DNA of 64,000 nt from an uncultured Eubacteriales bacterium (GCA_902761755.1 CACWLP010000004.1:18428-82427); one strand, 5' to 3'; shown: positions 10,179 to 18,412, counted from the first letter of the stretch. The notes: a model not told the origin generated them from the sequence alone. Numbers and translations: made by a program.

Positions 10179-11585
10179 TTACTCGATGCAGACGCCGATC
10201 TGCATGTTGTAATGATCCAGACCGAGCGGTGCTCCGTATTTGTCGATGATGATCGTTTCGTTCTCGGGGATGTACAGCACCGTGACCGTCACGTCGCATC
10301 CGCCCATCACGCCCTCCACGTTATTCCTGGAAGGCATATATCCCGGGATTTGCGGCACGTCGACAGAATAGCTTTCGCCGGCGCCGCAGGCGATGACGCG
10401 GCGCTCCAGGAGCTCCGTGCCGTCCAGGGCCACAAACCGCACCGTCAGCGTATAGGTGCTGCGGGTGTAGGTGACGGTGATTTCGGTATCGCTGTCCATC
10501 TTGCCTGTGACGGCGGCCCTGTCAGCCGTGAAGCCGGCGAGCGTGGGCGATTCCGCATAATATTCCGTACCCTCGGGGAATGTGAGGGTCCGGGCGGCAA
10601 ACAGCATATTTCCGTTTTCATCCAGGTACCGGATGGTGAGGGTGTAGGTCGGCGCAGCAGGCTTCGGGGTGGGCACATTCTGCGGCGCTTTGGTAGGCTT
10701 CGGGCCATGGGTCGGCTTCGGCTCCACGGTGGACGTCGGCTCCGCCTTCCGCGGGATCATGCGCCCGAAGAGCACCAGCCGCCCGCTGGTGGTGGCGGAC
10801 GCGCAGGTGGACAGGGCGATCACCTTATTGGTGCGGTTCGCCACGGTTTCGTTGAAATACAGCACGTTGGTGCCCACGCCCACGCCGTCCGCGCCGCCGC
10901 TGCGCAGGAAGGAGATTACGTCGTCCTTCCTGTCGCCCACACTGTAGATCTTACTTTCGTAGGCGTCGGTTTCCGCCACGGCGAAGAACTCGATATCGTA
11001 TACGCCGCTTTTGCCCACGATCACCGCGGATTTATGGGCGTTGAAGTAGGCCTTTTCCTTGAATCTGTCCAGCCCGCCGAACATGGCGCCGTTATCCATA
11101 TGATGGCCGTACAGCAGATTATAGCTGTCTTCCAGCGCGCCGTCGTTGGCCGCGGCCAGATAGATGGCCCCGGTGAGGCTGCTTTGCTTATAGATATCGT
11201 GGGCGGCGTAATACAGGTCGTCAATGCCCTGCATCACCGGATAATCGATGTTGGTATCGTACACGGTGATCCAGGCGCGGTAATCCTGGTTGATTTCTTC
11301 CAGGGAGCTGACGGCCAGCGGCACGTCCTCTTCCTCCGCGATTTCCGGCTTGTACTGCATCAGATCCCAGCTGGAGGAATACGCCCGGTATTCCGTGGCA
11401 AAGGAGTCGTAAATCACATAACCGGAGTACAGAACCAAAACCCCCGCCAGCAGCCCCGCCAGCAGCGTAACGACGCCGTTCCCGGCAGCAATGAAGCTGC
11501 TGAGCACGGAATCCACCACGCTTTTCCCCGGGGCCTTGTGGGTAGTCGGCCGTTCAAAGTCATCCGGCCTGGTCCTGTCCGCCAT
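10179..11585 (-). CDS. Class B sortase with C-terminal MucBP-like domains
   Basis: This is a 468-residue membrane transpeptidase. Residues 33-60 form a transmembrane segment, and residues about 95-280 are a class B sortase domain. Catalytic candidates are His161 in YGHHMDNGAMF, Cys261 in ALSTCASAT and Arg269 in TSGRLVLFGR. A Pro/Lys/Thr-rich linker (281-325) leads to two MucBP-like beta modules, about 320-385 (TIRYLDENG) and 386-455 (TVRFVALDG). Ordinary class B sortases are about 230-250 residues and end soon after the Arg strand, so the tail is an addition. A class B enzyme next to an FctA-like pilin and a SipA-like protein resembles streptococcal FCT pilus loci, so it probably polymerises or anchors the pilin through its SPTG motif. 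The ATG follows AAAGGAG with good spacing. Confidence 0.92.
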   Translation of the reverse strand: MADRTRPDDFERPTTHKAPGKSVVDSVLSSFIAAGNGVVTLLAGLLAGVLVLYSGYVIYDSFATEYRAYSSSWDLMQYKPEIAEEEDVPLAVSSLEEINQDYRAWITVYDTNIDYPVMQGIDDLYYAAHDIYKQSSLTGAIYLAAANDGALEDSYNLLYGHHMDNGAMFGGLDRFKEKAYFNAHKSAVIVGKSGVYDIEFFAVAETDAYESKIYSVGDRKDDVISFLRSGGADGVGVGTNVLYFNETVANRTNKVIALSTCASATTSGRLVLFGRMIPRKAEPTSTVEPKPTHGPKPTKAPQNVPTPKPAAPTYTLTIRYLDENGNMLFAARTLTFPEGTEYYAESPTLAGFTADRAAVTGKMDSDTEITVTYTRSTYTLTVRFVALDGTELLERRVIACGAGESYSVDVPQIPGYMPSRNNVEGVMGGCDVTVTVLYIPENETIIIDKYGAPLGLDHYNMQIGVCIE

Positions 11586-11609
11586 GCGTCCGTCTCCTTT
11601 CCTGAATTT

Positions 11610-12434
11610 CTACAGATTGTTCCTGCGCATGATGGTGATCACCGTGCCCAGGATCTCTTCGGTTTTTACCGGCCCGAAGAACCGGCTGTCCGCGCCGCCG
11701 GCGCGCAGGTCCGCCAGGACGAAGCATTCTCCCGGCTGCAGCTTGACCGGGTATTCCTGAAAGCCCAGGTACGGTACGGTGGAGGAAAATATGTTGGTTT
11801 CCACCATGTGGTTGCCGTTCACCAGCAGCAGCCCTTCGTCAGTGATCTCCACGGTGTCCCCGGAAACGGCGATCACCCGGCAGACGAACTGCATCGTTCC
11901 CTCCGGGCTGCGCAGGCGCAGCCAAATCGCGGCGTTTTTCAGGGCGCTTCTGATTTTGCCTGCGAAGCTGCCGTCCTCCTGCTCCTGTCTGATCCGGATC
12001 CCCTGCACCGATCCGGGCACATACCTGCCATCCGAGCCGGATTTTTCAGCGTCTGGCAGCGACGATAGGCTTTTTTCGATCACGATGATGTCCTGGGCCC
12101 GCACGTCCCGGTCCAGCCGGTAAAAGAGCACCATATCCCCCGCGTCGATCCGGGGATACATGTCGCCGTTGGGCATCACCGTCAGGCCCACCACGTGGAA
12201 AAACAGCACGTAGACCACCAGCAGCAGCATCAGCGTCCGCAGCAGCAGGGCCAGCAGGGCCTTCCTGCGCCTTTTCCGCGCTTTGATCCTCCGCTGCTTG
12301 ATTTCCGCCTTTTTCTCTTCGGCGCTGGATGCCGCGTCCGTGGCCGGAGGCGTGTCCGCAGCGTCTGCCTTCGTTTGATCCGGGGCCGGTACGATCCCCG
12401 GAGCCGGGGCGGGGTGCTTCGGTTCTTTCTGCAT
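11610..12434 (-). CDS. Signal peptidase I-like protein lacking the catalytic dyad (SipA-like pilus chaperone)
   Basis: This 274-residue protein has a Pro/Ala-rich cytosolic N-terminus, a very basic stretch (about 45-58), one membrane segment (59-83) and an S26-type extracellular fold. Signal peptidase boxes are recognisable but altered. Box B is GDMYPRIDAGD, with Asp91 where the catalytic Ser should be. Box D is CRVIAVSGD, with Cys185 in place of the general-base Lys. Box E is LADLRAGGADSRFFG. Loss of both residues is known for SipA of streptococcal FCT pilus loci, which acts in pilus assembly without peptidase activity. The position between pilin and sortase supports the same role here. I chose ATG 12434 because AAGGA lies 8 nt upstream; an in-frame ATG at 12458 would add eight residues. 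Confidence 0.85.
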   Translation of the reverse strand: MQKEPKHPAPAPGIVPAPDQTKADAADTPPATDAASSAEEKKAEIKQRRIKARKRRRKALLALLLRTLMLLLVVYVLFFHVVGLTVMPNGDMYPRIDAGDMVLFYRLDRDVRAQDIIVIEKSLSSLPDAEKSGSDGRYVPGSVQGIRIRQEQEDGSFAGKIRSALKNAAIWLRLRSPEGTMQFVCRVIAVSGDTVEITDEGLLLVNGNHMVETNIFSSTVPYLGFQEYPVKLQPGECFVLADLRAGGADSRFFGPVKTEEILGTVITIMRRNNL

Positions 12435-12498
12435 TGCAAAATCCTTTTTCAAGGGCATTTCTTCCGGCCTTTATACGCCGGATTCGGGGCCCTTGCCT

Positions 12499-12604
12499 GA
12501 GGGAAAGCCGTGCTTTCCCTCAAACAAACGTCCCGCGTTCAGATAGGCCGAATGCCCCGGCCCGGCCGCAGCAAACAAAGGCATGCGGCCGGGATGCCGG
12601 GGCA
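12499..12604 (-). other. Two strong intercistronic hairpins after the pilin gene
   Basis: Between the pilin stop and the SipA-like gene the transcript can form a large GC stem (12553-12604; arms TGCCCCGG/CCGGGGCA plus CCCGGCCGCA/TGCGGCCGGG with a three-base bulge) and a perfect 10-bp stem (12499-12521, GAGGGAAAGC with a 3-base loop). Neither has a U-tract. They look like RNA processing or 3'-protection structures rather than terminators. Confidence 0.6.
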
Positions 12605-12630
12605 GCTGTCTTCACGGAAAAAGCGGAAGA

Positions 12631-14175
12631 TCAGTCGTTGTTTTCCTTGGTCTTGCGGCGGCGCGCAGCCAGGATGATGAACAGCGTCACGCCGGCAACC
12701 AGCATCAGGGCGTAAGGCGCGATGCGGAACGCGATGCCGGTGGGAGAAATGATGCTCAGGGTGTTCGTGAATTGAATGTTCACGTTCTTTTCAGCAGTCG
12801 GGGCAGCACCTGTATCACGGGTTGTTGCTGCAGCGCCCTGCACACGAACAGCAGTATCTGTCGGGTCCGTGGTAGCCGTCTGATAATCTGCAGAAAGGAC
12901 TGCGGTAGAAGCAGAGCCAAATTCCTTAGCCGTCTGGGCGTCTGCGGTAGGAATCGCATTGGTAGCATCCCACTCATCTTCAGTCACTGTCGTGGCATAT
13001 ACCGTACCGATAACATTGTTTGTCTCAGTTACGGTCGCATAAGCAGCGGCAGGGATACCGATATACTTTACTTGACCGCCGTTGGCAATGGAGGGCGTGC
13101 CATCCTTGTCCGCCGTGCCAACAGCGTCAGCGCCGCCGACTTTGTAGAAGGTGTTCGCCGAAATAGAAGTGCCGTTCACGGTGGTTCCAGCAGCCTGGGC
13201 AGTCTTCGTCACGGCTGCGCTGGATTCTTCCACGGCAAACTGGAAAGTGCCGGTCGCTGTGCCAGCCGTCCAGGCCACGTCAAACGGGAACTTGTGGCCA
13301 TTCATAGTGGCGTCACCGACCAGCGTTTTGCCAACGGTCAGGTTGTAGGTATGGTATTCATCAGCAGTAACGCCGTCATTAGCACCGGTGGAGCTTTCAG
13401 GCACAGAAACGAAACCATCGGTTTTTACCGTTGACGGAGTGACATTCGTAGTGCCACCGGCATTATTATTTACACTCTCAGGGCTGATGCAGACGTAACC
13501 GTAAATTCTCCAGTCGCCGGCAACATACGCGGTTTTCCCTGTTGTACCGCCATTAGCCTCGAGCTCCGTAAAGTCTGTGCTCCTCATGACATACACATCA
13601 AGATAACGAGTGTCACTGATATCACCATTGGTCACGCCGGATGTGGTGTAGCTCGCCGGAGTTTCAGTGATCTTGTAGCGATATACACCGGGAGCCGTGA
13701 AAACAACGTCAGAAAAATCAATGGTCAAATCCTTATAGTTTGAAGTACCCTCGGCAGACGCATCCAGAACATCCGCATTTGTCCACGCGATGGTGTTGGC
13801 GGAAGTGCCGGCCATGGCAACGCCGGTTGTTACGCCGGCGTTTACCGTCACTGTTGTGGCAAGACCGGAAGCATGATCCCTCGTTTCATCGGTGACGGTC
13901 ACGAGTTCTGTTCCGGAAGCTGCCTCAATCGCATAGGTATAGGTGATCGCCGGGCCGTAAATCAGCTCCTCATCAGGGTTGAAGGCTTTGATTTCCTTTT
14001 TAATGTTGATTTTCTTATTATCAACATTCTGTGTATCAGCAGTCGTATACCCGCCAACCTCGCCGTTGGTCAAATTTTCAGGATTAGTAGCAGCGGTAGG
14101 TTCCGTTGCGAACGCTGTGCAGCTCAGGCTCAGCACCAGCGCCAGGGCAAGCACGATGGCAAATAACTTTTTCAT
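12631..14175 (-). CDS. Major pilin, FctA/Spy0128-like with SPTG sorting signal
   Basis: This is a 514-residue secreted pilin. Residues 1-23 are a signal peptide ([18 protein letters not shown]...AFA). Two pilin modules follow. The N-terminal one (about 50-250) starts with a lysine-rich strand ([13 protein letters not shown]) and has Glu171 in YRYKITETP. The C-terminal one (about 275-475) shows Lys283 in [10 protein letters not shown], Glu384 in TVTETNN and Asn471 in IQFTNTL, the Lys/Glu/Asn set expected for a self-formed isopeptide bond. The end is a sorting signal: ISPTG (476-480), a hydrophobic segment and RRRK. SPTG replaces the usual LPXTG. The downstream class B sortase is the likely enzyme. 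The start is placed at 14175, where AAGGAAG is correctly spaced; 14181 is an in-frame alternative. Codon choice is less GC-rich than in neighbouring genes. Confidence 0.9.
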   Translation of the reverse strand: MKKLFAIVLALALVLSLSCTAFATEPTAATNPENLTNGEVGGYTTADTQNVDNKKINIKKEIKAFNPDEELIYGPAITYTYAIEAASGTELVTVTDETRDHASGLATTVTVNAGVTTGVAMAGTSANTIAWTNADVLDASAEGTSNYKDLTIDFSDVVFTAPGVYRYKITETPASYTTSGVTNGDISDTRYLDVYVMRSTDFTELEANGGTTGKTAYVAGDWRIYGYVCISPESVNNNAGGTTNVTPSTVKTDGFVSVPESSTGANDGVTADEYHTYNLTVGKTLVGDATMNGHKFPFDVAWTAGTATGTFQFAVEESSAAVTKTAQAAGTTVNGTSISANTFYKVGGADAVGTADKDGTPSIANGGQVKYIGIPAAAYATVTETNNVIGTVYATTVTEDEWDATNAIPTADAQTAKEFGSASTAVLSADYQTATTDPTDTAVRVQGAAATTRDTGAAPTAEKNVNIQFTNTLSIISPTGIAFRIAPYALMLVAGVTLFIILAARRRKTKENND

Positions 14176-14383
14176 GTTCATCTTCCTTCTCTTTCTTTTA
14201 TATTCGCAGGCCATCCGGCCGCAGGCTCGTTTGTTGGGGCGGCGTCCATGCCGCGTTCTATCCGTATTCTTCGCGGATTGGCCGGTCTCGGGATGAGGAG
14301 CATCGTCTGCTCATGCTGCATCTCTCCTTTCAGGTGGGCCGCTGGGGAAACAGTCGCTCTTTTTGCTTGAGGTTGGGTCCGCA

Positions 14384-16255
14384 TCAATTACAGACTTTGG
14401 TCTGGAAATTGATGCTCTGGATGTTCTCCCGGCCGTCGGTTTCCGCTTCGGTGGGAAGGGCGGTGGCTTCGCTGCCGGTGAACTGCATCACCTGCACGCT
14501 CTGCTCCTCGGCCGGGACGGATTGGTTCATGATGATTTCCACTTCGTAGGAGTACCCCACCGCATAATTGATCTGATCCGCGATCAGCGACAGATTCAGC
14601 AGATAAAACTTCTCAACGTCTTCCTCCTCCGTATCCTCCAGGGCGGAGCAGGCCTGATCGCAATAGGCCGAGATGCTGGCGGAATCCGTGGTTTCCCAGG
14701 CGCGCAGCACGGCATCGGCGGGAATACCGGAATCGCGGGTGTACCGCACTGCGATGCTGTAATCCCGGCCCTCCACCTGCGCCACCTTTTCCATCACGCC
14801 GCTTTCCGGCCACACGATTTCCGGTATCGGCTCGGGCGTAGGTTCTGGCGTGGGTTCCGGTGTTGGCTCCGGTGTCGGCTCTGGCGTGGGTTCGGGTGTC
14901 GGCTCCGGTGTCGGTTCCGGTGTCGGCTCTGCCGTCGGCTCCGGTGTCGGCTCTGGCGTGGGTTCGGGTGTCGGCTCCGGTGTCGGTTCCGGTGTCGGCT
15001 CTGCCGTCGGCTCCGGTGTGGGTTCTGCCGTCGGCTCCGGTGTCGGCTCCGGCGTCGGCTCTGGCGTAGGTTCCGGTGTCGGTTCCGGTGTGGGTTCTGC
15101 CGTGGGCTCTGCCGTCGGTTCCGGTGCAGGCAGATGAATGATCGTTACCAAATCATACGCGGCGGTCTTTTCCATGGGAAACGCCACGGTGCCGGCGACG
15201 GCGTCGATGGCTGCGGTTTTCTCCGGCACAGCCTTTTTCTTCGGGTTTTCCGCATCGGGCTCATAGCGCATCAGCCGGAACGAAATTTCCGCGCCCTGGT
15301 ACTTCTGCAGATACGATGCCAGGTTCAGCTGCTCGATCCGCACATTGGCCTTCCCGGTGAGCTTCGCGCCGGAGAACGCATAATACGAATGGAACAGCAA
15401 CACGTCGTCCGGCCGATCCTCCATGTCCAGGGCCTTGAACACGGCGGTTTCAAACGCTTCTCTCTTCTCCGTGTCGGCTTTCAGTGCGGCGCCTGGCTCC
15501 AGAACGCCTGCCGGCGCGGATACGATTACTTTTCCGTTTTCAAATTGCCAGCTCTGCTCGTACGGTACGGCAGGCGTTTGGGTGGGTTCAGCCGTCGGTT
15601 CCGCCGTCGGTTCTAGCGTCGGTTCCGCCGTCGGTTCTGGCGTTGGTTCCGCCGTCGGTTCTGGCGTCGGTTCTGGCGTAGATTCAGCTGTCGGTTCCGG
15701 TGTGGGTTCTGCCGTAGGCTCCGTTGTAGGCTCGGGTGTCGGTTCAGCAGTCGGTTCCGGCGTTGGTTCCGGAGTAGGTTCTGCCGTCGGTTCCGGCGTC
15801 GGTTCCGCCGTTGGTTCCGCCGTTGGTTCCGGAGTAGGTTCTGCCGTCGGTTCCGGTGTAGGCTCCGGCGTCGGTTCTGCCGTCGGTTCCGGAGTAGGTT
15901 CAGGTGTCGGCTCCGGCGTGGGCTCTGCTGTAGGTTCAGGCGTAGGTTCAGGTGTCGGCTCCGGCGTGGGTTCTGCTGTAGGCTCAGGCGAAGGTTCCGG
16001 CGTCGGTTCCGGCTCCGATTTGTTTTCATCAGAAGCGGGAATTTCATTCTCCGGCTCGGAGGGCGTTTGCATCTCCTGCTGCGTTTCAGCCGTTTCCAGG
16101 TCATCCGCAGCAGCGGATATGAATGGATGGAAGGCATTGAAAAGGAAAATCAGCATGGCAAACAAGGCAAGCGCTCTGACCGTTTTTTGTGCGCTGGCCC
16201 GTATTTTTTGTTTTGCCGCCGTTCTCCTGATCTGTTTCGCCCCCTTTTTTCTCAT
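14384..16255 (-). CDS. Secreted proline-rich PEPT-repeat protein, first gene of the pilus operon
   Basis: This is a 623-residue protein with a long basic N-terminus and a hydrophobic export segment (about residues 28-48). It then has two extended runs of Pro-Glu-Pro-Thr/Ala-Glu-Pro-Thr repeats, residues about 79-226 and 378-477. The region between them is a compact module (starting [14 protein letters not shown]). The C-terminal 130 residues ([20 protein letters not shown] onward) resemble the modules near the N-terminus of the giant adhesin. That module stops at INFQTKVCN, just before the position where the adhesin copies continue with DSFSVYAVAG, so the C-terminus may be truncated. No sorting motif is present. 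Proline repeats of this kind usually form a stiff wall-spanning stalk. Its function is unknown, and the ribosome site before ATG 16255 is weak. Confidence 0.8.
   Translation of the reverse strand: MRKKGAKQIRRTAAKQKIRASAQKTVRALALFAMLIFLFNAFHPFISAAADDLETAETQQEMQTPSEPENEIPASDENKSEPEPTPEPSPEPTAEPTPEPTPEPTPEPTAEPTPEPTPEPTPEPTAEPTPEPTPEPTAEPTPEPTAEPTAEPTPEPTAEPTPEPTPEPTAEPTPEPTTEPTAEPTPEPTAESTPEPTPEPTAEPTPEPTAEPTLEPTAEPTAEPTQTPAVPYEQSWQFENGKVIVSAPAGVLEPGAALKADTEKREAFETAVFKALDMEDRPDDVLLFHSYYAFSGAKLTGKANVRIEQLNLASYLQKYQGAEISFRLMRYEPDAENPKKKAVPEKTAAIDAVAGTVAFPMEKTAAYDLVTIIHLPAPEPTAEPTAEPTPEPTPEPTPEPTPEPTPEPTAEPTPEPTAEPTPEPTPEPTPEPTPEPTPEPTAEPTPEPTPEPTPEPTPEPTPEPTPEPTPEPTPEPIPEIVWPESGVMEKVAQVEGRDYSIAVRYTRDSGIPADAVLRAWETTDSASISAYCDQACSALEDTEEEDVEKFYLLNLSLIADQINYAVGYSYEVEIIMNQSVPAEEQSVQVMQFTGSEATALPTEAETDGRENIQSINFQTKVCN
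14826..15123. repeat. Tandem PEPT-coding repeat, block 2
   Basis: The DNA is a degenerate array of 6- and 12-base units (on the plus strand GGCTCCGGTGTC, GGTTCTGCCGTC and variants) encoding PEPT/AEPT. Near-identical longer units, such as the ones starting near 14876 and 14936, show recent duplication, so copy number is probably variable. Confidence 0.9.
15580..16020. repeat. Tandem PEPT-coding repeat, block 1
   Basis: This second array of the same 6/12-base units encodes residues about 79-226 of the proline-rich protein. Sequence variation between units is greater than in the other block, apart from local identical stretches (GGTTCCGGAGTAGGTTCTGC recurs). Reading frame is kept by any change in whole units. 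Confidence 0.9.
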
Positions 16256-16320
16256 TTTTTGCCGGTCTTCTGCTGGAAATTTTTATCACAACAGAAAACC
16301 GATCTGGTTTTACATCTAGT

Positions 16321-16349
16321 AATATATCACAAAAATCAATAAATCACAA
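16321..16349 (-). promoter_or_regulatory. Sigma-A promoter of the pilus operon
   Basis: On the minus strand TTGTGA (16344-16349) and TATATT (16321-16326) are separated by exactly 17 bp, in an AT-rich region 66 nt upstream of the PEPT-protein start. It is the only good promoter I see for the six-gene minus-strand operon. Confidence 0.7.
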
Positions 16350-16369
16350 TAATTTTATGATAAAATTAT
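16349..16369. promoter_or_regulatory. Perfect inverted repeat at the pilus-operon promoter
   Basis: ATAATTTTA-TGA-TAAAATTAT is a perfect 9-bp palindrome with a 3-bp spacer that touches the upstream edge of the -35 box. It is a plausible binding site for a regulator of the operon, or for the divergent small genes. No candidate regulator is encoded next to it. Confidence 0.45.
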
Positions 16370-16536
16370 GAAAAAACTTTCCTTTTTTTCTGTAAACGGT
16401 TGCAAGCGACTGTATTCTCTTGTTTTTTGCAATACAAACCGGATTCTGTTTCTGTTCGGTGATAATCTTATCTCCAGCGCATAGGATAAACCGGGAGGTG
16501 ATTCTTACGCCGCGTCAATCGGACAACAGCGTACGA

Positions 16537-16701
16537 ATGAAATGCTACCCAGGCGGAAAAAGCGCGGTTCAGAAGATCATCGGTTATGTGCTCATCGGCG
16601 GCGGCGTCCTGCTGTTTCTTCTTTTTGTTCCCACCTGGGCCTGGCTGGCTGCCATCGGCATTATCATGATTCTGCTGGGTGTCTGGCTCATCAGCGAATA
16701 G
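16537..16701 (+). CDS. Small membrane protein, unknown function
   Basis: This is a 54-residue reading from ATG 16537: MKCYPGG, then two hydrophobic stretches (IIGYVLIGGGVLLFLLFVP and AAIGIIMILLGVWLIS) separated by TWAWL, so it is probably a two-helix membrane hairpin. A near-perfect Shine-Dalgarno (GGGAGGTGAT, 16493-16502) lies 35 nt upstream of this ATG. The in-frame codon at ideal distance from it is ACG (16507), with ATT at 16501, so translation may start there on a non-standard codon and add about ten residues. The stop overlaps the SD of the next small ORF, so the two are coupled. I do not recognise the family. Confidence 0.6.
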   Translation: MKCYPGGKSAVQKIIGYVLIGGGVLLFLLFVPTWAWLAAIGIIMILLGVWLISE

Positions 16702-16711
16702 GAGGCGTATC

Positions 16712-16804
16712 ATGTCCATCCATGTGATCTGTGTCCGTCCCCCAAGGGGTCTGCGCTGGTTTCTTAGGCTTTTTTCCCGGAAAAAGAAAAACAAACAGGC
16801 ATAA
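16712..16804 (+). CDS. Very small basic protein (30 aa), unknown
   Basis: ATG 16712 follows a strong TAGGAGG site that overlaps the upstream stop codon. The product starts MSIHVICVRPPRG, continues with an amphipathic LRWFLRLF segment and ends in a lysine-rich tail (RKKKNKQA). Translational coupling to the preceding membrane protein and an intrinsic terminator directly after it argue that it is real. It may be a membrane-associated peptide partner. No function can be assigned. Confidence 0.55.
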   Translation: MSIHVICVRPPRGLRWFLRLFSRKKKNKQA

Positions 16805-16810
16805 GCCACG

Positions 16811-16842
16811 CCCCGCCGCAAAATGTACACGGCGGGGCTTTT
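16811..16842 (+). terminator. Intrinsic terminator after the two small ORFs
   Basis: A perfect 8-bp stem CCCCGCCG/CGGCGGGG with a 11-base loop is followed by CTTTT. It begins 6 nt after the 30-aa ORF stop. Confidence 0.75.
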
Positions 16843-17002
16843 GAACAGCCTTTTCCCCCGCTTTCCCCTTTCGAGTTTACTTGTATTCAAAACTTTTTCC
16901 AGTTTCCTGGGACGAAAACATGTTTTCTCCCCGTTTAATTTTTGAAACACGCCGAAGGGACCGGCCGATTACATACAAGACAAATGAAGTGAGGGGAAAA
17001 AC

Positions 17003-18313
17003 ATGAAGAAACATCATTTCAGTCTCCATGCGATCCTGCTGATCGCGTGCATGGCCGTGCTGCTGTCTGCGCCTGCCCAGGCAAGCGCGGAAACCTTTGC
17101 TACCCACGGGAACGGCGACCCCAATACTCCGGTCACTTTCTTCGTGTTTTCCAACGGCAGCGCCAGCGTAACCCTTAAGCAGGAAAAAGGCCTCTGCTAT
17201 GAATTGAGCTATACCCATTTCGTCGACGGGGTTCTGGGGCAGGAGGATGAATGGGGCAAATACCATATCCGCATCACCTCTCCTATGGGAAATGTATCCT
17301 ACGATAAGTGGGATATTACCTTCCACGGCTCCACCAAAGAATTGAGCCTGCCGCTTGCCGGCACCTACAAAATCACGCTGACGCCCTATACTGCGCAGGA
17401 AATGACAGATTCCTGGTCTAACGATACTTTCTATTATTGGACCGAATATCCTTACTGGTGGGTGGACGGATGCAGCAGATGCTCCTGCACGGATCAGATC
17501 TATTGCGACGTGCAGATCCGCCAGGTGAATGCCACCACCGGCCAGCAGCTTTCCACGCGCACCGAACGCCTGCCCTACGGCACCACCACGGTTTACGCGG
17601 GCACAGCTCCCAGCGGTTATTCCCTGACGGGAAGAAGCTGGGTATCCGTAACCGTCGGCATGAATGGCGTGGCCAGCGAAAACCCCGTTGTATTTACCTA
17701 TGAAAGGAATACGCCTGTGGTGACGCCCACGCAGGCTCCGGTTTACGTAAACCCCACGCAGCGTCCATACAGCCCGCCTTCTCCCTCCACGTACAACGGC
17801 GTATTTCAGCTGCCCGGGTGTTCCTATCCCCTTTACCTGCGCAATCCCCCGCAGTACATCCGTCCCCAATGCGGGCCGGGCGACCAGTACATGACATTCG
17901 CAAGCAAGGCCGATAACGGATCTCAGCTGTATCAGACCGCTCAGATCACCCATTGCAACGCCTATTTCTGCGTGGGCGATTGGGTATACGTGGAATTCGG
18001 CTACACAGACCATGTGGTCCGTTTCGGATTCTTCAAAAAATCCCTCTTCACTCCCGCCGATTCCTGGTATAGCATTCCCACTTATACGCTCACCCCGGAA
18101 AAGCAAGGCTGGGTCACTGCGGATACGACCCCCTATAACGGCCCCGGGCCCAACTGCGGCGCCTATTCTTCCTGCAAGCTATACCAGGGGACCACGGTTT
18201 ACGCCTGCTTTGAATGCAACGGCTGGTATTTCTGCCGCTTCTACAATGACCATCACAACCAGTATGGCACCGTCTATCTCTGGGTTCCCGGCTCCAATAT
18301 CAGTTGGTATTGA
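17003..18313 (+). CDS. Secreted protein with a MucBP-like module and SH3-like C-terminus
   Basis: This is a 436-residue exported protein. A signal peptide (residues 1-30, ending AQASAE) precedes a beta-rich N-terminal domain (about 35-150). A Cys-rich turn (CSRCSCTDQIYC) leads into a MucBP-like module (about 165-235, IRQVNATTGQQL and TAPSGYSLTG). A Pro/Thr linker (about 240-265) separates it from a C-terminal region with two SH3-like segments (VGDWVYVEFGY and GTTVYACFECNGWYFCRF). At least eight cysteines outside the signal peptide suggest disulfides. GAGGGG precedes ATG 17003. It points away from the pilus operon but shares MucBP-type modules with its sortase, so it may act at the same surface. 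The role is unknown. Confidence 0.8.
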   Translation: MKKHHFSLHAILLIACMAVLLSAPAQASAETFATHGNGDPNTPVTFFVFSNGSASVTLKQEKGLCYELSYTHFVDGVLGQEDEWGKYHIRITSPMGNVSYDKWDITFHGSTKELSLPLAGTYKITLTPYTAQEMTDSWSNDTFYYWTEYPYWWVDGCSRCSCTDQIYCDVQIRQVNATTGQQLSTRTERLPYGTTTVYAGTAPSGYSLTGRSWVSVTVGMNGVASENPVVFTYERNTPVVTPTQAPVYVNPTQRPYSPPSPSTYNGVFQLPGCSYPLYLRNPPQYIRPQCGPGDQYMTFASKADNGSQLYQTAQITHCNAYFCVGDWVYVEFGYTDHVVRFGFFKKSLFTPADSWYSIPTYTLTPEKQGWVTADTTPYNGPGPNCGAYSSCKLYQGTTVYACFECNGWYFCRFYNDHHNQYGTVYLWVPGSNISWY

Positions 18314-18381
18314 GCCTGTCAGGGCATCAAATTCTCCCTGCCTTTCCGAATGGATCGGCGGGGATCTCTTTTTCCCGGCAT

Positions 18382-18412
18382 AAAAAAGCCCGAAGCAATA
18401 CTGCTTCGGGCT
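18382..18412 (-). terminator. Intrinsic terminator of pyrG
   Basis: An 11-bp stem AGCCCGAAGCA/TGCTTCGGGCT with a 4-base loop is followed on the minus strand by TTTTTTA. It ends the minus-strand glmS-pyrG transcript and may weakly serve the converging plus-strand gene. Confidence 0.85.

Noticed and set aside
14178-14387. A 69-codon minus frame between the PEPT gene and the pilin
   Set aside because: It overlaps the pilin start and the PEPT stop and has no family-like sequence. The 170-bp gap more likely is an intercistronic spacer.
14826-16020. CRISPR-like repeat array
   Set aside because: The repeats are in-frame codons for PEPT/AEPT with no constant spacer length and no cas genes.
16877-18106. 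A 409-codon minus-strand frame opposite the secreted protein
   Set aside because: The plus-strand gene has a signal peptide, SD and domain-like segments. The minus frame has none.
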